Shown here piece by piece: positions 46,442-56,262 of a DNA stretch of 64,000 nt (positions are counted from its first letter, which is position 1; the number at the start of each line of letters is the position of its first letter). The stretch is taken from assembly GCF_003001675.1 (NCBI RefSeq), contig NZ_PVYW01000009.1, positions 1-64,000 of the forward strand. The letters run 5' to 3'. The position numbers were made by a program, and so were the translations under genes. Source of the stretch: Cohnella sp. SGD-V74. Lineage in GTDB: Bacteria; Bacillota; Bacilli; Paenibacillales; Paenibacillaceae. The notes under the pieces are model-generated. The model did no database searches and was not told where the DNA came from. It worked only from the letters and a program-made list of their open reading frames with translations.

Positions 46442-47263
46442 ATGATCACGCAGGATTGGTTAACCGATGCCGTACTCTATATTTACGCCCTGAGTCTGCT
46501 TTTTTTCGTCTCCGATGCCGCTTCCGGCAACCCGAAGGCGAAAAAGGTAGGAACAGGGCTGCTTGTTTTTGTGTGGATTCTGCAAGGCGCGTTTCTGCTC
46601 AGCTTCCTGATCGAGAGATTTTCCGTTCCGCAGCTGACGGCGAAAGATTATTTATTTTTCGTATCGTGGATGCTCGTGTCGGTCTCCTTTATTCTCAATC
46701 GTCTGCTGCGGGCGGAGTTGCTGGTGCTGCTCGTGAACGTCGCCGGCTTCGCGGTGCTGGCGCTTAACCTGATCCAGCGGCCTCAGCATACCGCGGCGCT
46801 GGAGCCGTGGGAGGTGGCGAGAAGGCTGCTGATCATGCACGTCAGCCTGATCACGCTCTCGTTCGCGCTGCTCACGATCGCCGCGCTGCTCGGAGCGATG
46901 TACCTGTTCCTGCACCGAAAGCTGAAGACCAAGAAGTGGACGCACGTCATGAGCAAAATGCCGAGCTTGGAGTCGATAGACAGCTACGCGTTCCGACTTG
47001 GGGCGATCGGCGTTCCGCTGCTGCTGCTGTCGCTGTCCACGGGAACGGCCGCGCTCATTATCGACCACGATCCGGGCAAGCTGTTCGACGGCCGGGTGAT
47101 GCTGTCTTTTATGGCCGGACTGGTGTATATCTTCTATCTGCTGCGGAAAATCAGGTCCAGGGACGACGGGACCAAGCTGGCCATCTGGAACCTGCTCGGT
47201 TACGCCTTGCTTGTCGTCGGATTTTTCGTCGGCTCGGCGTCTTCGTTCCATCAAATCGTCTGA
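46442..47263 (+). CDS. hemX: HemX-like membrane protein (CcsA/cytochrome c assembly fold)
   Basis: A 273-residue protein with about eight membrane segments. The WEVARRLLIMHVSLITLSFA region and the later LLGYALLVVGFFVGSASSFHQ correspond to the cytochrome_C_asm family. In B. subtilis HemX lowers the level of HemA, so hemA-hemX is a regulatory pair. It starts 30 bases after hemA; the ribosome binding site is not strong. Confidence 0.9.
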   Translation: MITQDWLTDAVLYIYALSLLFFVSDAASGNPKAKKVGTGLLVFVWILQGAFLLSFLIERFSVPQLTAKDYLFFVSWMLVSVSFILNRLLRAELLVLLVNVAGFAVLALNLIQRPQHTAALEPWEVARRLLIMHVSLITLSFALLTIAALLGAMYLFLHRKLKTKKWTHVMSKMPSLESIDSYAFRLGAIGVPLLLLSLSTGTAALIIDHDPGKLFDGRVMLSFMAGLVYIFYLLRKIRSRDDGTKLAIWNLLGYALLVVGFFVGSASSFHQIV

Positions 47264-47303
47264 GCCGGAACTGGGAAGAGCATAAGAATGGGAGGGGACG
47301 CCG

Positions 47304-47966
47304 ATGGCGGGCTGGTATCCTGTGCTGCTCAGGCTCGACGGGCGCAAATGCGTCGTGTTCGGAGGCGGAGCGGTCGCGCAGCGCAAAGCGGGGGGACTGC
47401 TGGAGGCGAACGCGGACGTCCATATCGTAAGTCCGAAGGTTACGCCGGCGCTGCTCGCATGGTCAAGCGTCGGCAAGCTTCGCTGGACGGAGAAGGAGGC
47501 GGAGGAGCGCGACATGGACGGGGCGATTCTCGTCTTCGCCGCGACGGACCGCCCCGATCTGAATCGCCGGCTGGCCGAAGCGGCGGCCGAGCGGGGAATC
47601 CCCGCGAACGTGGCGGACGACGGGGAGAGCGGCGACTTCATCGTGCCGGCCGTGCTGCGCAGAGGCGATCTCGTCCTGACGGCGAGCGCTACGGGAGCCG
47701 GGCCTGCGCTGCCGGTTCGCATTATCGGAGAGCTTGCCGAAAGGTACGGGCAGAACTACAATGAGAACGTCGAGGTTTTGAGAACGATTCGCCGCATCGT
47801 CAAGGCGCATGTCGCCGATCCGTCGGAACGCCGGGCTCTGCTCGGCGCGGCCGTCACGGACGAAGCGCTCGCCGAGTGGCGGGCGGCTTCCTGGCTGGAC
47901 GATGCGGACAAGCTTATCGCACGGCTGCGGCAACTCGCGAAACGAACGGAAGGGACAGATACTTAA
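47304..47966 (+). CDS. Precorrin-2 dehydrogenase (SirC/Met8-like)
   Basis: A 220-residue NAD-dependent dehydrogenase that converts precorrin-2 to sirohydrochlorin. The N-terminal Rossmann motif is [21 protein letters not shown], and [22 protein letters not shown] is the family active-site region. The C-terminal helices resemble the CysG N-terminal half. GGGAGGGGACG precedes the ATG. It lies between hemX and hemC, its stop overlapping the hemC start by one base (TAATG). With the CobA half downstream it gives the sirohaem branch. Confidence 0.93.
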   Translation: MAGWYPVLLRLDGRKCVVFGGGAVAQRKAGGLLEANADVHIVSPKVTPALLAWSSVGKLRWTEKEAEERDMDGAILVFAATDRPDLNRRLAEAAAERGIPANVADDGESGDFIVPAVLRRGDLVLTASATGAGPALPVRIIGELAERYGQNYNENVEVLRTIRRIVKAHVADPSERRALLGAAVTDEALAEWRAASWLDDADKLIARLRQLAKRTEGTDT

Positions 47967-48904
47967 TGCGGAACATCATCGTCGGATCCAGGCAGAGCGC
48001 TCTAGCGCTGACGCAGACGAACCAAACGATTCAATTGCTCAAGGAACTGTGCGAAAGGGATAACCTGCCGTTTACGTTCGAAGTCAAACCGATCGTCACG
48101 AGGGGCGACCGGATTTTGGACGTTACGCTGTCCAAGGTAGGCGGCAAAGGGCTGTTCGTAAAAGAAATCGAAGAAGCGCTGCTGAACGGGCAGATCGACA
48201 TGGCGATCCACAGCATGAAGGATATGCCGTTCGAGCTGCCGGAAGGTCTGGTCATCGGCGCGATCCCCCGCCGCGAAGATCCGCGGGACTGCATCGTAAG
48301 CAGAGGGGGCAAGCCCCTTGCCGAGCTTCCTCAAGGAGCGCGGATCGGGACGAGCAGCCTCCGCCGTTCGGCTCAGCTGCAGGCGTATCGGCCGGACTTT
48401 AAGATCGAATCGATTCGCGGCAATATCGATACCCGGCTTCGCAAGCTGGAGGAGGAGGGCTTCGACGCGATTTTGCTCGCGGCCGCGGGGCTGCACCGGA
48501 TGGGCTGGAAAGATCGGATTACCGAGTACCTGTCCCCCGAAATCTGTCTTCCCGCCGTCGGCCAAGGAGCGTTGGCGATCGAGTGCCGAGGCGGCGACGG
48601 CGAACTGTTGGATTTGCTGGGCCGCTTGAACGATCAAGCGACCGCACGGGCTGTCGAGGCCGAGCGGCGGTTGCTCGGGCTGCTCAACGGAGGCTGCCAG
48701 GTGCCGATCGGCGCTTACGCCCGTCTGGAGACGGACAATGCGGACGGCGATCTGACGCTGGAAGGGCTGGTCGCTTCGCCGGACGGAAGACGGCTGCTTC
48801 GGGAATCCGCTTCGGGTCCCGATCCGCTTCAGGTCGGTTCGCATGCGGCGGAAGCGCTGCTGAGCCGGGGTGCGGGCAGTTTATTGGCGGAAGCGAGGGA
48901 ATAG
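47966..48904 (+). CDS. hemC: Porphobilinogen deaminase (hydroxymethylbilane synthase)
   Basis: A 312-residue enzyme that links four porphobilinogens into hydroxymethylbilane. Motifs: [50 protein letters not shown] with the catalytic Asp, [22 protein letters not shown], and [14 protein letters not shown] whose Cys carries the dipyrromethane cofactor. GGAAGGGAC lies upstream. Length is normal. Confidence 0.97.
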   Translation: MRNIIVGSRQSALALTQTNQTIQLLKELCERDNLPFTFEVKPIVTRGDRILDVTLSKVGGKGLFVKEIEEALLNGQIDMAIHSMKDMPFELPEGLVIGAIPRREDPRDCIVSRGGKPLAELPQGARIGTSSLRRSAQLQAYRPDFKIESIRGNIDTRLRKLEEEGFDAILLAAAGLHRMGWKDRITEYLSPEICLPAVGQGALAIECRGGDGELLDLLGRLNDQATARAVEAERRLLGLLNGGCQVPIGAYARLETDNADGDLTLEGLVASPDGRRLLRESASGPDPLQVGSHAAEALLSRGAGSLLAEARE

Positions 48905-48910
48905 ACGCGG

Positions 48911-50455
48911 ATGGAAAAAGGAAAAGTGTACTTGGTAGGGGCCGGCCCCGGAGATCCGAAGTTGATCACCGTCCGAGGTCTGGAGGCGCTGAAGCGCGCC
49001 GATGTCGTCGTTTTCGACCGGTTGGCGGGTCCTCATCTGATCAATCATGCGAGGTCCGATGCGGAGAGAATTTACGTCGGCAAGCTGCCGGACCGCCATA
49101 CGATGAAGCAGGAGGAGATCAATCGGCTGTTGGTCGACTTGGCGCTGCAGGGGAAGACGGTCGTCCGGCTGAAGGGCGGGGATCCGACCGTATTCGGGCG
49201 CGTCGGCGAAGAGGCCGAGCTGCTCAGGCGAAACGGCATTATCTATGAGATCATACCGGGCATTACTTCGGCCATCGCGGTTCCGGCGTACGCGGGCATT
49301 CCCGTTACCCATCGCGATCTCGCCTCTTCCTTTTCCGTCATTACGGGCCATGAGAGCCCGGACAAGCTCGACCATTCGATCTACTGGGACAAAGTGACGA
49401 ACGCGACGGGAACGCTCGTCTTCCTGATGGGCGTCGCCAAGATCGGATACATCAGCGAACAATTGATCCGGCACGGCAGGCCGCCGGAGACGCCGGTAGC
49501 GCTCGTGCGATGGGGAACAAGGGCGGAGCAGCGCACGGTCGTCGGGACACTCGGAGACATCGAGGAGAAGGTGAAGGCGGCCAACTTGCAGCCTCCCGCC
49601 GTTATCGTCGTCGGCGAGGTGGTCAAGCAGCGCGAGACGCTGGCCTGGGTGGAGAGCAAGCCTTTGTTCGGACGGCGCGTTCTCGTCACGCGGGCGCGTT
49701 CCCAGGCGAGCGAGCTGGTGGCGAGAATCGACGAACTGGGCGGGGAAGCGTACGAATTTCCCGTCATCGAGACGAAGCTGCCGGAGGGCAAGGAAGCCGA
49801 GGAAGCGATCGGGGACGCGCTCGCCCGCGCGGAGGAATACGATTGGGTGATGCTGACGAGCGTGAATGGCGTCGATTATTTCTTCCGCTGGCTAGACCGC
49901 TTCGGCGTCGACGTGCGCCGGTTTCACCGGGCCAAGTTCGCGGCGGTAGGCCCGAAGACGGCTGATGCGCTGGCGCTGCGGGGCATCCGGGCCGACTTGC
50001 TCCCCGAGAGCTTTCGCGCCGAGGGGCTGCTGGACAGATTGGCCGATCAGGTCGCGGAAGGGCAGATCGCGCTCTTGCCGCGGGGAGACCTGGCGCGGAA
50101 GATTTTGCCGGAGGAGCTCAGGGCGAAGGGCGTTCGGACGGTCGAGATCGACGTCTACGACACGGAGCTGTCCGTTCCCCGGGATATCTGGCTGCCGGAG
50201 ATGCTGGAGAACGGCGAGATCCACACCGTCACGTTCACGAGCTCTTCGACGGTAGTTAATCTGCTCGAGGCGCTTCGCCGCTTGGGCGTAGAAGATCCGC
50301 AGAGGGCGCTCGCGAGGAGCGAGATCGCCTGCATAGGTCCGGTCACGGCCAAGACGGCCGAAGAGCACGGTCTGAAGGTGTCGATTATGCCGGACGACTA
50401 TACGATAGAAGGTTTGGTTCAGGCGCTCATAGAGCGCGGCAAGAAGGGAGAATGA
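48911..50455 (+). CDS. cobA-hemD: Fused uroporphyrinogen-III methyltransferase / uroporphyrinogen-III synthase
   Basis: A 514-residue fusion. Residues 1-250 are CobA (SUMT): VYLVGAGPGDPKLITVRG, RLKGGDPTVFGRVGEEAE, PGITSAIAVPAYAGIPVTHR and GTLVFLMGVAKI; it methylates uroporphyrinogen III to precorrin-2. Residues about 255-514 are HemD: RVLVTRARSQASELVARI, WVMLTSVNGVDYFF and VTFTSSSTVVNLLEAL; it makes uroporphyrinogen III. The fusion is common in clostridia and Paenibacillaceae; B. subtilis has them separate. It follows hemC after 6 bases. Confidence 0.95.
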   Translation: MEKGKVYLVGAGPGDPKLITVRGLEALKRADVVVFDRLAGPHLINHARSDAERIYVGKLPDRHTMKQEEINRLLVDLALQGKTVVRLKGGDPTVFGRVGEEAELLRRNGIIYEIIPGITSAIAVPAYAGIPVTHRDLASSFSVITGHESPDKLDHSIYWDKVTNATGTLVFLMGVAKIGYISEQLIRHGRPPETPVALVRWGTRAEQRTVVGTLGDIEEKVKAANLQPPAVIVVGEVVKQRETLAWVESKPLFGRRVLVTRARSQASELVARIDELGGEAYEFPVIETKLPEGKEAEEAIGDALARAEEYDWVMLTSVNGVDYFFRWLDRFGVDVRRFHRAKFAAVGPKTADALALRGIRADLLPESFRAEGLLDRLADQVAEGQIALLPRGDLARKILPEELRAKGVRTVEIDVYDTELSVPRDIWLPEMLENGEIHTVTFTSSSTVVNLLEALRRLGVEDPQRALARSEIACIGPVTAKTAEEHGLKVSIMPDDYTIEGLVQALIERGKKGE

Positions 50456-50461
50456 GCTGTT

Positions 50462-51451
50462 ATGGCCTATCCGATTGTTCGTAACCGCAGATTGAGAAAT
50501 TCGGCCGGACTGCGCAGTCTCGTCAGGGAGACGAGCCTGGAGGCTAACGATTTTATGATGCCGATCTTCATTACGGAAGGAGAAGGCGTGCAGGAGGAGA
50601 TCTCCTCGATGCCGGGTGTCTATCACTGGTCGCTCGATACGATGGAGCGGGAGCTGGCCGACATCGTCGAATCGGGAGTCCAGTCGGTTATGGTGTTCGG
50701 CGTGCCCGCTCACAAGGACGCGCAGGGGACGTCCGCTTACGACGATAACGGCATTACTCAGAGAGCGATTCGCAAAATGAAGGCACTGTACCCGGAACTC
50801 GTCGTCGCCGCGGACAATTGCCTGTGTCAATATACCGATCACGGGCATTGCGGCGTCGTTCACGAGACGGAATGCGGCGCGGAGATCGACAACGACGAAT
50901 CGCTGGAGCTGCTGGCGCGTACGGCGGTATCCCAGGCGCGCGCGGGCGCGGACATTATCGCGCCGTCCAACATGATGGACGGCTTCGTCTGGGCGATTCG
51001 CCGGACGTTGGACGAAGCGGGATACGAGAACGTTCCGATCATGTCGTATTCGGTGAAGTACTCGTCCGCCTTCTACGGTCCGTTCCGCGAAGCCGCACAT
51101 TCCGCGCCGCAGTTCGGGGACCGCAAGACGTATCAGATGGACCCGGCGAACTCCCGCGAGGCGCTGCGCGAAGCGCAAAGCGACGTCGACGAGGGAGCCG
51201 ATTTCCTGATGGTCAAGCCGGCGCTTGCCTATCTGGATATCATCCGCATGCTCAGGGACAGATTCGCGCTCCCGATCGTGGCTTACAACGTAAGTGCGGA
51301 ATATTCGATGGTCAAGGCCGCGGCCAAGCAGGGCTGGATCGACGAGAAAGCGATCGTGCTGGAGACGTTGACTGGCATGAAGCGCGCGGGCGCGGATCTC
51401 ATCATTACGTATCACGCCAAGGATGCCGCGCGCTGGCTGAGGGGAAATTAA
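50462..51451 (+). CDS. hemB: Delta-aminolevulinic acid dehydratase (porphobilinogen synthase)
   Basis: A 329-residue enzyme that condenses two 5-aminolevulinates into porphobilinogen. The two Schiff-base lysines are in [18 protein letters not shown] and [12 protein letters not shown]. Cysteines in [12 protein letters not shown] mark the zinc-dependent type. The start ATG 50462 is six bases after the cobA-hemD stop. It ends the left part of the haem operon; a convergent regulator follows after 12 bases. Confidence 0.97.
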   Translation: MAYPIVRNRRLRNSAGLRSLVRETSLEANDFMMPIFITEGEGVQEEISSMPGVYHWSLDTMERELADIVESGVQSVMVFGVPAHKDAQGTSAYDDNGITQRAIRKMKALYPELVVAADNCLCQYTDHGHCGVVHETECGAEIDNDESLELLARTAVSQARAGADIIAPSNMMDGFVWAIRRTLDEAGYENVPIMSYSVKYSSAFYGPFREAAHSAPQFGDRKTYQMDPANSREALREAQSDVDEGADFLMVKPALAYLDIIRMLRDRFALPIVAYNVSAEYSMVKAAAKQGWIDEKAIVLETLTGMKRAGADLIITYHAKDAARWLRGN

Positions 51452-51463
51452 GGCGGCTTGGAT

Positions 51464-52126
51464 TTAGCCGCGGAGCTTGTCGAGGTTAAGCTTGTATTCG
51501 CCTAAGCCGAATTGCAGAACGCCGCGCGTCTCCAGCTCGCGGACGACGTCGGCCAGGGCGGGCTTGCTCACGCCGGCCATCTGGGCCAGTTCGTCGTAGT
51601 TGAGGGACATCGGGATGAAGATGAGGTTGCCCTCCCTCTTGCCGTTGCGGTTGGCCAGGGCGATCAGGTTCTTCAGCACTCTCGTCCGGCCGTCGAGGAA
51701 CGTCAGGTCGTTGACGTGCTCGTTGGTCGCCCGCAATCTGCGGCAGAGCTCGGCCAGAATGCCCCGGGTAATATCGAAGTGAGCCTGCAGCAGACTCATG
51801 AACTGCTCCGAAGCGAGCTCCAGTACGGTCGTCTTCTCGAGCGTCTGGGCGGAAGCCGAGCGCGGCCTGCCGTCGAGCAGGGACAGCTCTCCGAAGCTTT
51901 CGCCGCCGCTGACGAGCGACAGCACCTTCTCCTCGCCGCTGCTGCTCCTCGTGAACAGCTTGATGGAGCCGCTGAGGACGACGTAGAAGGTGAGGCCCAT
52001 GTCTTTTTCATGGAACAGAATCGTTCCTGCAGGGAACGTTTTTCTATGTGAGATACGCAGGACGTGCTCGAGCTGCTCGTCGTTCAAATTGTCGAAGAGC
52101 GATACTTTTTTCAGCCATTCGATCAT
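51464..52126 (-). CDS. Crp/Fnr-family transcriptional regulator
   Basis: A 220-residue regulator. The N-terminal cyclic-nucleotide-type beta roll includes LFHEKDMGLTFYVVLSGSIK and GESFGELSLLDGRPRSASA. It keeps the Gly-Glu-Leu and Arg that bind cAMP in CRP, though the effector is unknown. The C-terminal helix-turn-helix is NYDELAQMAGVSKPALADVV. It has no N-terminal Cys cluster, so it is not an oxygen-sensing FNR. It lies on the opposite strand between hemB and hemL, convergent to hemB. GGAGAGATGATTCC precedes the ATG. It may control the flanking hem genes. Confidence 0.92.
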   Translation of the reverse strand: MIEWLKKVSLFDNLNDEQLEHVLRISHRKTFPAGTILFHEKDMGLTFYVVLSGSIKLFTRSSSGEEKVLSLVSGGESFGELSLLDGRPRSASAQTLEKTTVLELASEQFMSLLQAHFDITRGILAELCRRLRATNEHVNDLTFLDGRTRVLKNLIALANRNGKREGNLIFIPMSLNYDELAQMAGVSKPALADVVRELETRGVLQFGLGEYKLNLDKLRG

Positions 52127-52234
52127 GGAATCATCTCTCCTGCTCTATGTAGCGTTCGGTCGGCGGGATGGTTTAACAGCGCGTATCCAGTTTAACACAG
52201 CCTTTTCCAATTCTGATAGTAGGACGTGACGAAT

Positions 52235-53536
52235 ATGAGCGAAAAAGAGCGAATTCGCGTCGATTCCCGCTCCAAGGCGGAGTTCGAACGCGCGAAGCGC
52301 GTCATTCCGGGCGGGGTGAACAGTCCGGTGCGCGCCTTCAAATCGGTGGGGCTGACCCCGCTTGTCATCGATAAGGGCGCAGGAAGCCGGATTACCGACA
52401 TCGACGGGCAGACGTATATCGATTACGTGCTGAGCTGGGGGCCGCTGATCGCGGGCCACGCGCATCCGGAAGTCGTCGAAGCGATCAAGCGCACGGCGGA
52501 GAAAGGAACGAGCTTCGGTGCGCCGACCGAGCTGGAGACGCTGATGGCCGAGCTCGTCTGCGAGCGGGTGCCGTCCGTCGAAGTCGTGCGCATGGTCAAC
52601 TCCGGTACGGAGGCGACGATGAGCGCGCTGCGGCTGGCGCGCGGCTATACGAAGAGAAGCAAGATCTTGAAGTTCGAAGGCTCGTATCACGGACATGCGG
52701 ACAGCCTTCTGATCAAGGCGGGGTCCGGCGTGGCGACTCTGGGACTTCCCGACAGCCCGGGCGTGCCGGAGAGCGTGGCTTCCCATACATTGACCGTTCC
52801 GTACAACGATATTGAGTCCGTAAAGCTCGCCTTCGAACGGTACGGCGAAGACATCGCGGCGGTCATCGTGGAGCCGATCGCGGGCAATATGGGCGTCGTT
52901 CCTCCCCTGCCGGGCTTCCTGACGGGCCTGCGGGAAGTGACCGAACGCTACGGCAGCCTGCTTATTTTCGACGAGGTGATGACCGGCTTCCGGGTGCATC
53001 TCAACTGCGCGCAAGGGCTGTACGGAGTGACTCCGGATTTGACCTGCCTGGGCAAAGTTATCGGCGGCGGCCTTCCGGTCGGCGCGTACGGAGGCAAACG
53101 GGAGATCATGGAGCGCATGGCTCCGGTCGGCCCGATCTACCAGGCGGGGACGCTGTCCGGCAATCCGCTGGCGATGGCAGCCGGCTACACGACGCTGAAG
53201 TTAATGACAGAGGAAGCGTACCAGCTTCTGGAGCGGCTGTCCGGCCGTCTGCAGGTCGGTCTTGAGCGCAATGCCGAACAGTTCGGAGTTCCGATGACGA
53301 TCAACCGCGTCGGGTCCATGGTGTGCCCGTTTTTTACGGACAAGCACGTCATCAATTACGACATCGCGAAGACGTCGAATACGGAGCGGTTCCGCACCGT
53401 GTTCCGCAGGCTTCTGGACAACGGAGTCAATATCGCTCCTTCTCCTTTCGAAGGCTGGTTCGTCTCCACGGCGCATTCCGAAAGCGACATCGATCTGACG
53501 ATCGAAGCGCATCGGGCTGCTCTGTCCAACCTTTGA
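52235..53536 (+). CDS. hemL: Glutamate-1-semialdehyde 2,1-aminomutase
   Basis: A 433-residue PLP enzyme that converts glutamate semialdehyde to 5-aminolevulinate. The PLP lysine is in [33 protein letters not shown] at the N-terminus and [11 protein letters not shown] are signature blocks. ATG 52235 and the GTG 9 bases earlier are both possible; AGGACGTGA suits the ATG. In B. subtilis hemL follows hemB directly; here it is cut off by the Crp-type gene and must have its own promoter in the 108-bp gap. Confidence 0.96.
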   Translation: MSEKERIRVDSRSKAEFERAKRVIPGGVNSPVRAFKSVGLTPLVIDKGAGSRITDIDGQTYIDYVLSWGPLIAGHAHPEVVEAIKRTAEKGTSFGAPTELETLMAELVCERVPSVEVVRMVNSGTEATMSALRLARGYTKRSKILKFEGSYHGHADSLLIKAGSGVATLGLPDSPGVPESVASHTLTVPYNDIESVKLAFERYGEDIAAVIVEPIAGNMGVVPPLPGFLTGLREVTERYGSLLIFDEVMTGFRVHLNCAQGLYGVTPDLTCLGKVIGGGLPVGAYGGKREIMERMAPVGPIYQAGTLSGNPLAMAAGYTTLKLMTEEAYQLLERLSGRLQVGLERNAEQFGVPMTINRVGSMVCPFFTDKHVINYDIAKTSNTERFRTVFRRLLDNGVNIAPSPFEGWFVSTAHSESDIDLTIEAHRAALSNL

Positions 53537-53560
53537 TCGCAACTCGATAGATGCGGCTGC

Positions 53561-53598
53561 AACCTCTGCCCGGGACGGCAGAGGTTGTTTGCATTTTC
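53561..53598 (+). terminator. Terminator after hemL
   Basis: AACCTCTGCC (53561-53570) pairs with GGCAGAGGTT (53577-53586) around CGGGAC, followed by GTTTGCATTTT. Confidence 0.85.
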
Positions 53599-53621
53599 AG
53601 TCATGCCCGCCCATCCCCGGC

Positions 53622-53650
53622 ATATAGATAATTAATGAATTGCATAGGTA
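53622..53650 (+). promoter_or_regulatory. Possible sigma-E promoter of spoVID
   Basis: ATATAG (53622-53627), 15 bases, then CATAGGTA (53643-53650): a partial match to sigma-E boxes. B. subtilis spoVID is sigma-E dependent. Assigned by eye only. Confidence 0.35.
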
Positions 53651-53695
53651 CCGGTCGTATCGGCCGGACGCTAATGCCGAAAGGAGGACTTCGTC

Positions 53696-54985
53696 GTGAC
53701 GGACCAGTTGAACGGGTTGCGATTCGATATTTACGAGCGCGTGCATCTGCCTGACGATGTAGCCGCAATCGAAGAGCTGGAAGAAATCGAATTGGTACCT
53801 CATATGCAAGCTTTGCCTCAAGACGACCAAGTGCTGTTAAGGGGGCATTTGCTGTTGTCGGGAGTTTACCGGTCTCAGGGCAGCGCGGGCTTGTCCCAGC
53901 TTGAGCACTGGATTCCCGTGGAGATCGCCTTGCCGCTTAACCGGATTCAAAGCGTGGAGGAACTGGCGGTGGAGATCGACAACTTCGACGTGGATCTGCT
54001 GACGACCCGATCCCTCAACGTAACGGGCGTGCTCGCGCTGCGGGGACTGCAAATTCAATCCGTCCAGAGCCCGATCTGGCGGAACGACAGCTTCACGGTC
54101 GTGCATCAGGCGCGGTCGGAGGACGCTCAGGACGATTCGCTGCCAGGAACGGCGGCGGAGGAAGCTTCGTTCGACTCCGGGATCGCCAGAGAGGCCGAAG
54201 CCGCGGAAGAAGTCCCGCTTCTGGGCGGAGAACTGGTCGAACAGGAACGCGTCGACGAGTGGGGCTTGCAGCAGGAGACGGACGCGGCGCTTGCTTACGA
54301 GGCGTCCAAGGAGGCCAAGGAAGCCAAAGAAAGCAGCTGGCTGTCGATGTTCCAACACCTGGAGGAATCGAGAAGCGATCAGGCCCAAGCCGCGCAGGAG
54401 AAAATAGCCGAGGAAGCGCAGGAAGCCGCCGAGCCCGTTCTGTGGGGCGATCTGTCGAAGGAGAGACCGGCGACGGAGCAGCAGGCGGACGCCTATGCCG
54501 ACGCCGAGGCTCCGGTGGAGGTTAAGGGGGAAGCCGAGGCGTTCCAGGAGGCCGAGCCCCAGCTTCCGGCGGCCGAAGAGAAGCCGGATGTCCGGGTTGC
54601 CTTGGGGGGCAAGCCTTTGGATTCGGTAGCGTCGTCGTCCCAGTCGTCGGGGGTCGGCCTGCTCTCCCAACTCGGAGAGAAGGGCGCGAAGCGGGAAGCG
54701 CTGCTTCGCACCCAGGAGGCGGAACAGGCGGAGCTGGAGGCGCAGGCGGCGAACGCGGCCGCGCAGAACGCCAGCACGGGCGACGAAATCGAGTGGACGC
54801 GGCTGTTCCTCAACAGCGGCTCGGAGGCGCAATCGTTCCGCAAGGTCAGAATGTGCATCGTCCAGCGCGAGGAGACGCTCGAAGCGATCGCCAGCCGCTA
54901 CAACCTTCAGACGCGCGAGCTCCAGCTCTACAATCGCCTGCAGGAGCCTTACTTATCGGAAGGTCAGGTGCTGTACATTCCGTAA
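53696..54985 (+). CDS. spoVID: Stage VI sporulation protein D
   Basis: A 429-residue spore coat morphogenetic protein that helps encase the forespore. The N-terminal region (about 1-130) is a conserved beta-rich domain (GLRFDIYERVHLPDD, ALPQDDQVLLRGHLLLSG). The middle 200 residues are very acidic, Glu- and Ala-rich and low complexity, which is typical of SpoVID. The C-terminus is a LysM domain (MCIVQREETLEAIASRYNLQ to GQVLYIP) that can bind peptidoglycan or lipid II. The start is GTG with AAAGGAGGA upstream. Position after hemL matches B. subtilis; the usual next gene, ysxE, is missing. Confidence 0.9.
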   Translation: MTDQLNGLRFDIYERVHLPDDVAAIEELEEIELVPHMQALPQDDQVLLRGHLLLSGVYRSQGSAGLSQLEHWIPVEIALPLNRIQSVEELAVEIDNFDVDLLTTRSLNVTGVLALRGLQIQSVQSPIWRNDSFTVVHQARSEDAQDDSLPGTAAEEASFDSGIAREAEAAEEVPLLGGELVEQERVDEWGLQQETDAALAYEASKEAKEAKESSWLSMFQHLEESRSDQAQAAQEKIAEEAQEAAEPVLWGDLSKERPATEQQADAYADAEAPVEVKGEAEAFQEAEPQLPAAEEKPDVRVALGGKPLDSVASSSQSSGVGLLSQLGEKGAKREALLRTQEAEQAELEAQAANAAAQNASTGDEIEWTRLFLNSGSEAQSFRKVRMCIVQREETLEAIASRYNLQTRELQLYNRLQEPYLSEGQVLYIP

Positions 54986-55097
54986 GATGAGCATGCGATC
55001 GGAAGCTGTTCCATAAGTAAACAGAGCCGTATCGAACGATTATCGATGGTTGGATGTATGGGTGCCGGGTGCATCTATCTTCTTCCGAGTGCTTGAT

Positions 55098-55152
55098 CCC
55101 CCGCAAAGTGACGTTAAGCTTTTCGCAGCTTATTCCGATTACTTTGCGGGGG
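55098..55152. repeat. Long-arm inverted repeat at the left edge of the repeat region
   Basis: CCCCCGCAAAGT (55098-55109) and its exact complement ACTTTGCGGGGG (55141-55152) are separated by 31 bases. No T-tract follows. It lies immediately before the first tandem array. Confidence 0.7.
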
Positions 55153-55157
55153 GCCCA

Positions 55158-55560
55158 AGAGCCGGTATCCTGTCCAATCAGGTTTTCTTCGCAACATTCT
55201 GGATCTGTACGTAGTGCCTTTTCCCTCCTTATGCCGATATCCCGTCCAGTCAGTTTTTCTGCGCCCCATTTTGAATCTGTACGTAGTTCATTTTCCCTCC
55301 TTATGCCGATATCCCGTCTAATCAGTTTTTCTGCGCCCCATTTTGAATCTGTACGTAGCTCCTTTTCCCTCCTTATGCCGGTATCCCGTCCACTCAGTTT
55401 TTCTGCGCCCCATTTTGAATCTGTACGTAGTTCCTTTTCCCTCCTTTTGCCGATATCCCGTTTAATCAGTTTCTGCGCAACATTCTGAATCAGTACGTAG
55501 TGCCTTTTCCCTCCTTTTGCCGATATCCCGTTTAATCAGGTTGGTCGCACACTTCCTGCG
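55158..55560. repeat. Tandem array A, 72-bp units
   Basis: About six imperfect copies. GTACGTAG recurs at 55207, 55279, 55351, 55423 and 55493, so the period is 72 bp, with the last interval 70. Each unit also contains CCGATATCCCGT or a close variant and CAGTTTTTCTGCGCCCC in the central copies. Since 72 is a multiple of three, a spurious repetitive frame appears across it. The units share a core, inverted, with the array at 55927. Confidence 0.88.
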
Positions 55561-55926
55561 GATCGGCCGTGGCATATCCTCCATTTGTCTTTATCCCGAC
55601 AGCTCAGGAGTCTGGTTATTTAGCGTTTAGTGATAAGCGATCCCGATTAGTCAGTTGATCATTCTCACGGCTGTGAATCAGCGTTCAGCAGCTTCTTAGG
55701 GGGGCCAGCGACTCAGTTTTAGACCCGATTTTGAAAAAGAACAGGATCATGGAGTGTGAGTGATTGGCTGCGTTGCGTTCGAAAAGGAGCGGATCATCCA
55801 GGTCTGAGGGAAGGTTGCCGTGAGACTCGAGTCAGCTTGCCAGACTGGTAACGGCCGCTAGACTTCGTGAATTCAGAATAGGTGGTTGTGAAAGATGCAA
55901 TCCGCGATCAACTGGACGTGATTTCT
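55561..55926. other. Spacer between the two arrays with degenerate core copies
   Basis: No convincing gene. Fragments related to the array core appear at about 55585-55612 (ATCCCGACAGCTCAGG) and 55637-55660 (ATCCCGATTAGTCAGTTG), both in the orientation of array A. The remainder shows no recognisable feature. Confidence 0.5.
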
Positions 55927-56262
55927 AACTGACCCAAAGGGATACCGGCAAAAGGGGTGAAAAAGCGGCAGGACAGGTAAGGCGTGAACTGACCGGAAGG
56001 GATAGCGGCAAAAGGGGCGAAAAAGCGGCAGGACAGGTAAGGCGTGAACTGACCGGAAGGGATAGCGGCGAAAGGGGAGAAAAAGTGGCAGGACAGGTAT
56101 GGCGTGAACTGACCGGAAGGGATAGCGGCAAAAGGGGCGAAAAAGCGGCAGGACAGGTAAGGCGTGAACTGACCGGAGGGGATAGCGGCAAAAAAAGATG
56201 AAAGAGAGGCGTATGGCCGAGGAGAACTGAAGGAAGGGGATATCGACAAAAGGAGTGGAAAG
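55927..56262. repeat. Tandem array B, 60-bp units
   Basis: Units start AACTGACC at 55927, 55987, 56047, 56107 and 56167, exactly 60 bp apart, with a degenerate sixth at 56225. Copies 2 to 4 are nearly identical. Each has GGGATAGCGGCAAAAGGGG and a less conserved right half (GGCAGGACAGGTAAGGCGTG). The left half matches the reverse complement of array A at about 30 of 38 positions by eye. Confidence 0.9.

Noticed and set aside
55054..55488. 144-codon frame over array A (Ser/Pro/Phe-rich repeats)
   Set aside because: The frame is open only because the 72-bp unit is a multiple of three; there is no ribosome binding site and no family resemblance.
55927..56262. CRISPR array
   Set aside because: Every 60-bp unit is repeated as a whole, so there are no unique spacers between short repeats, and no cas genes are nearby.
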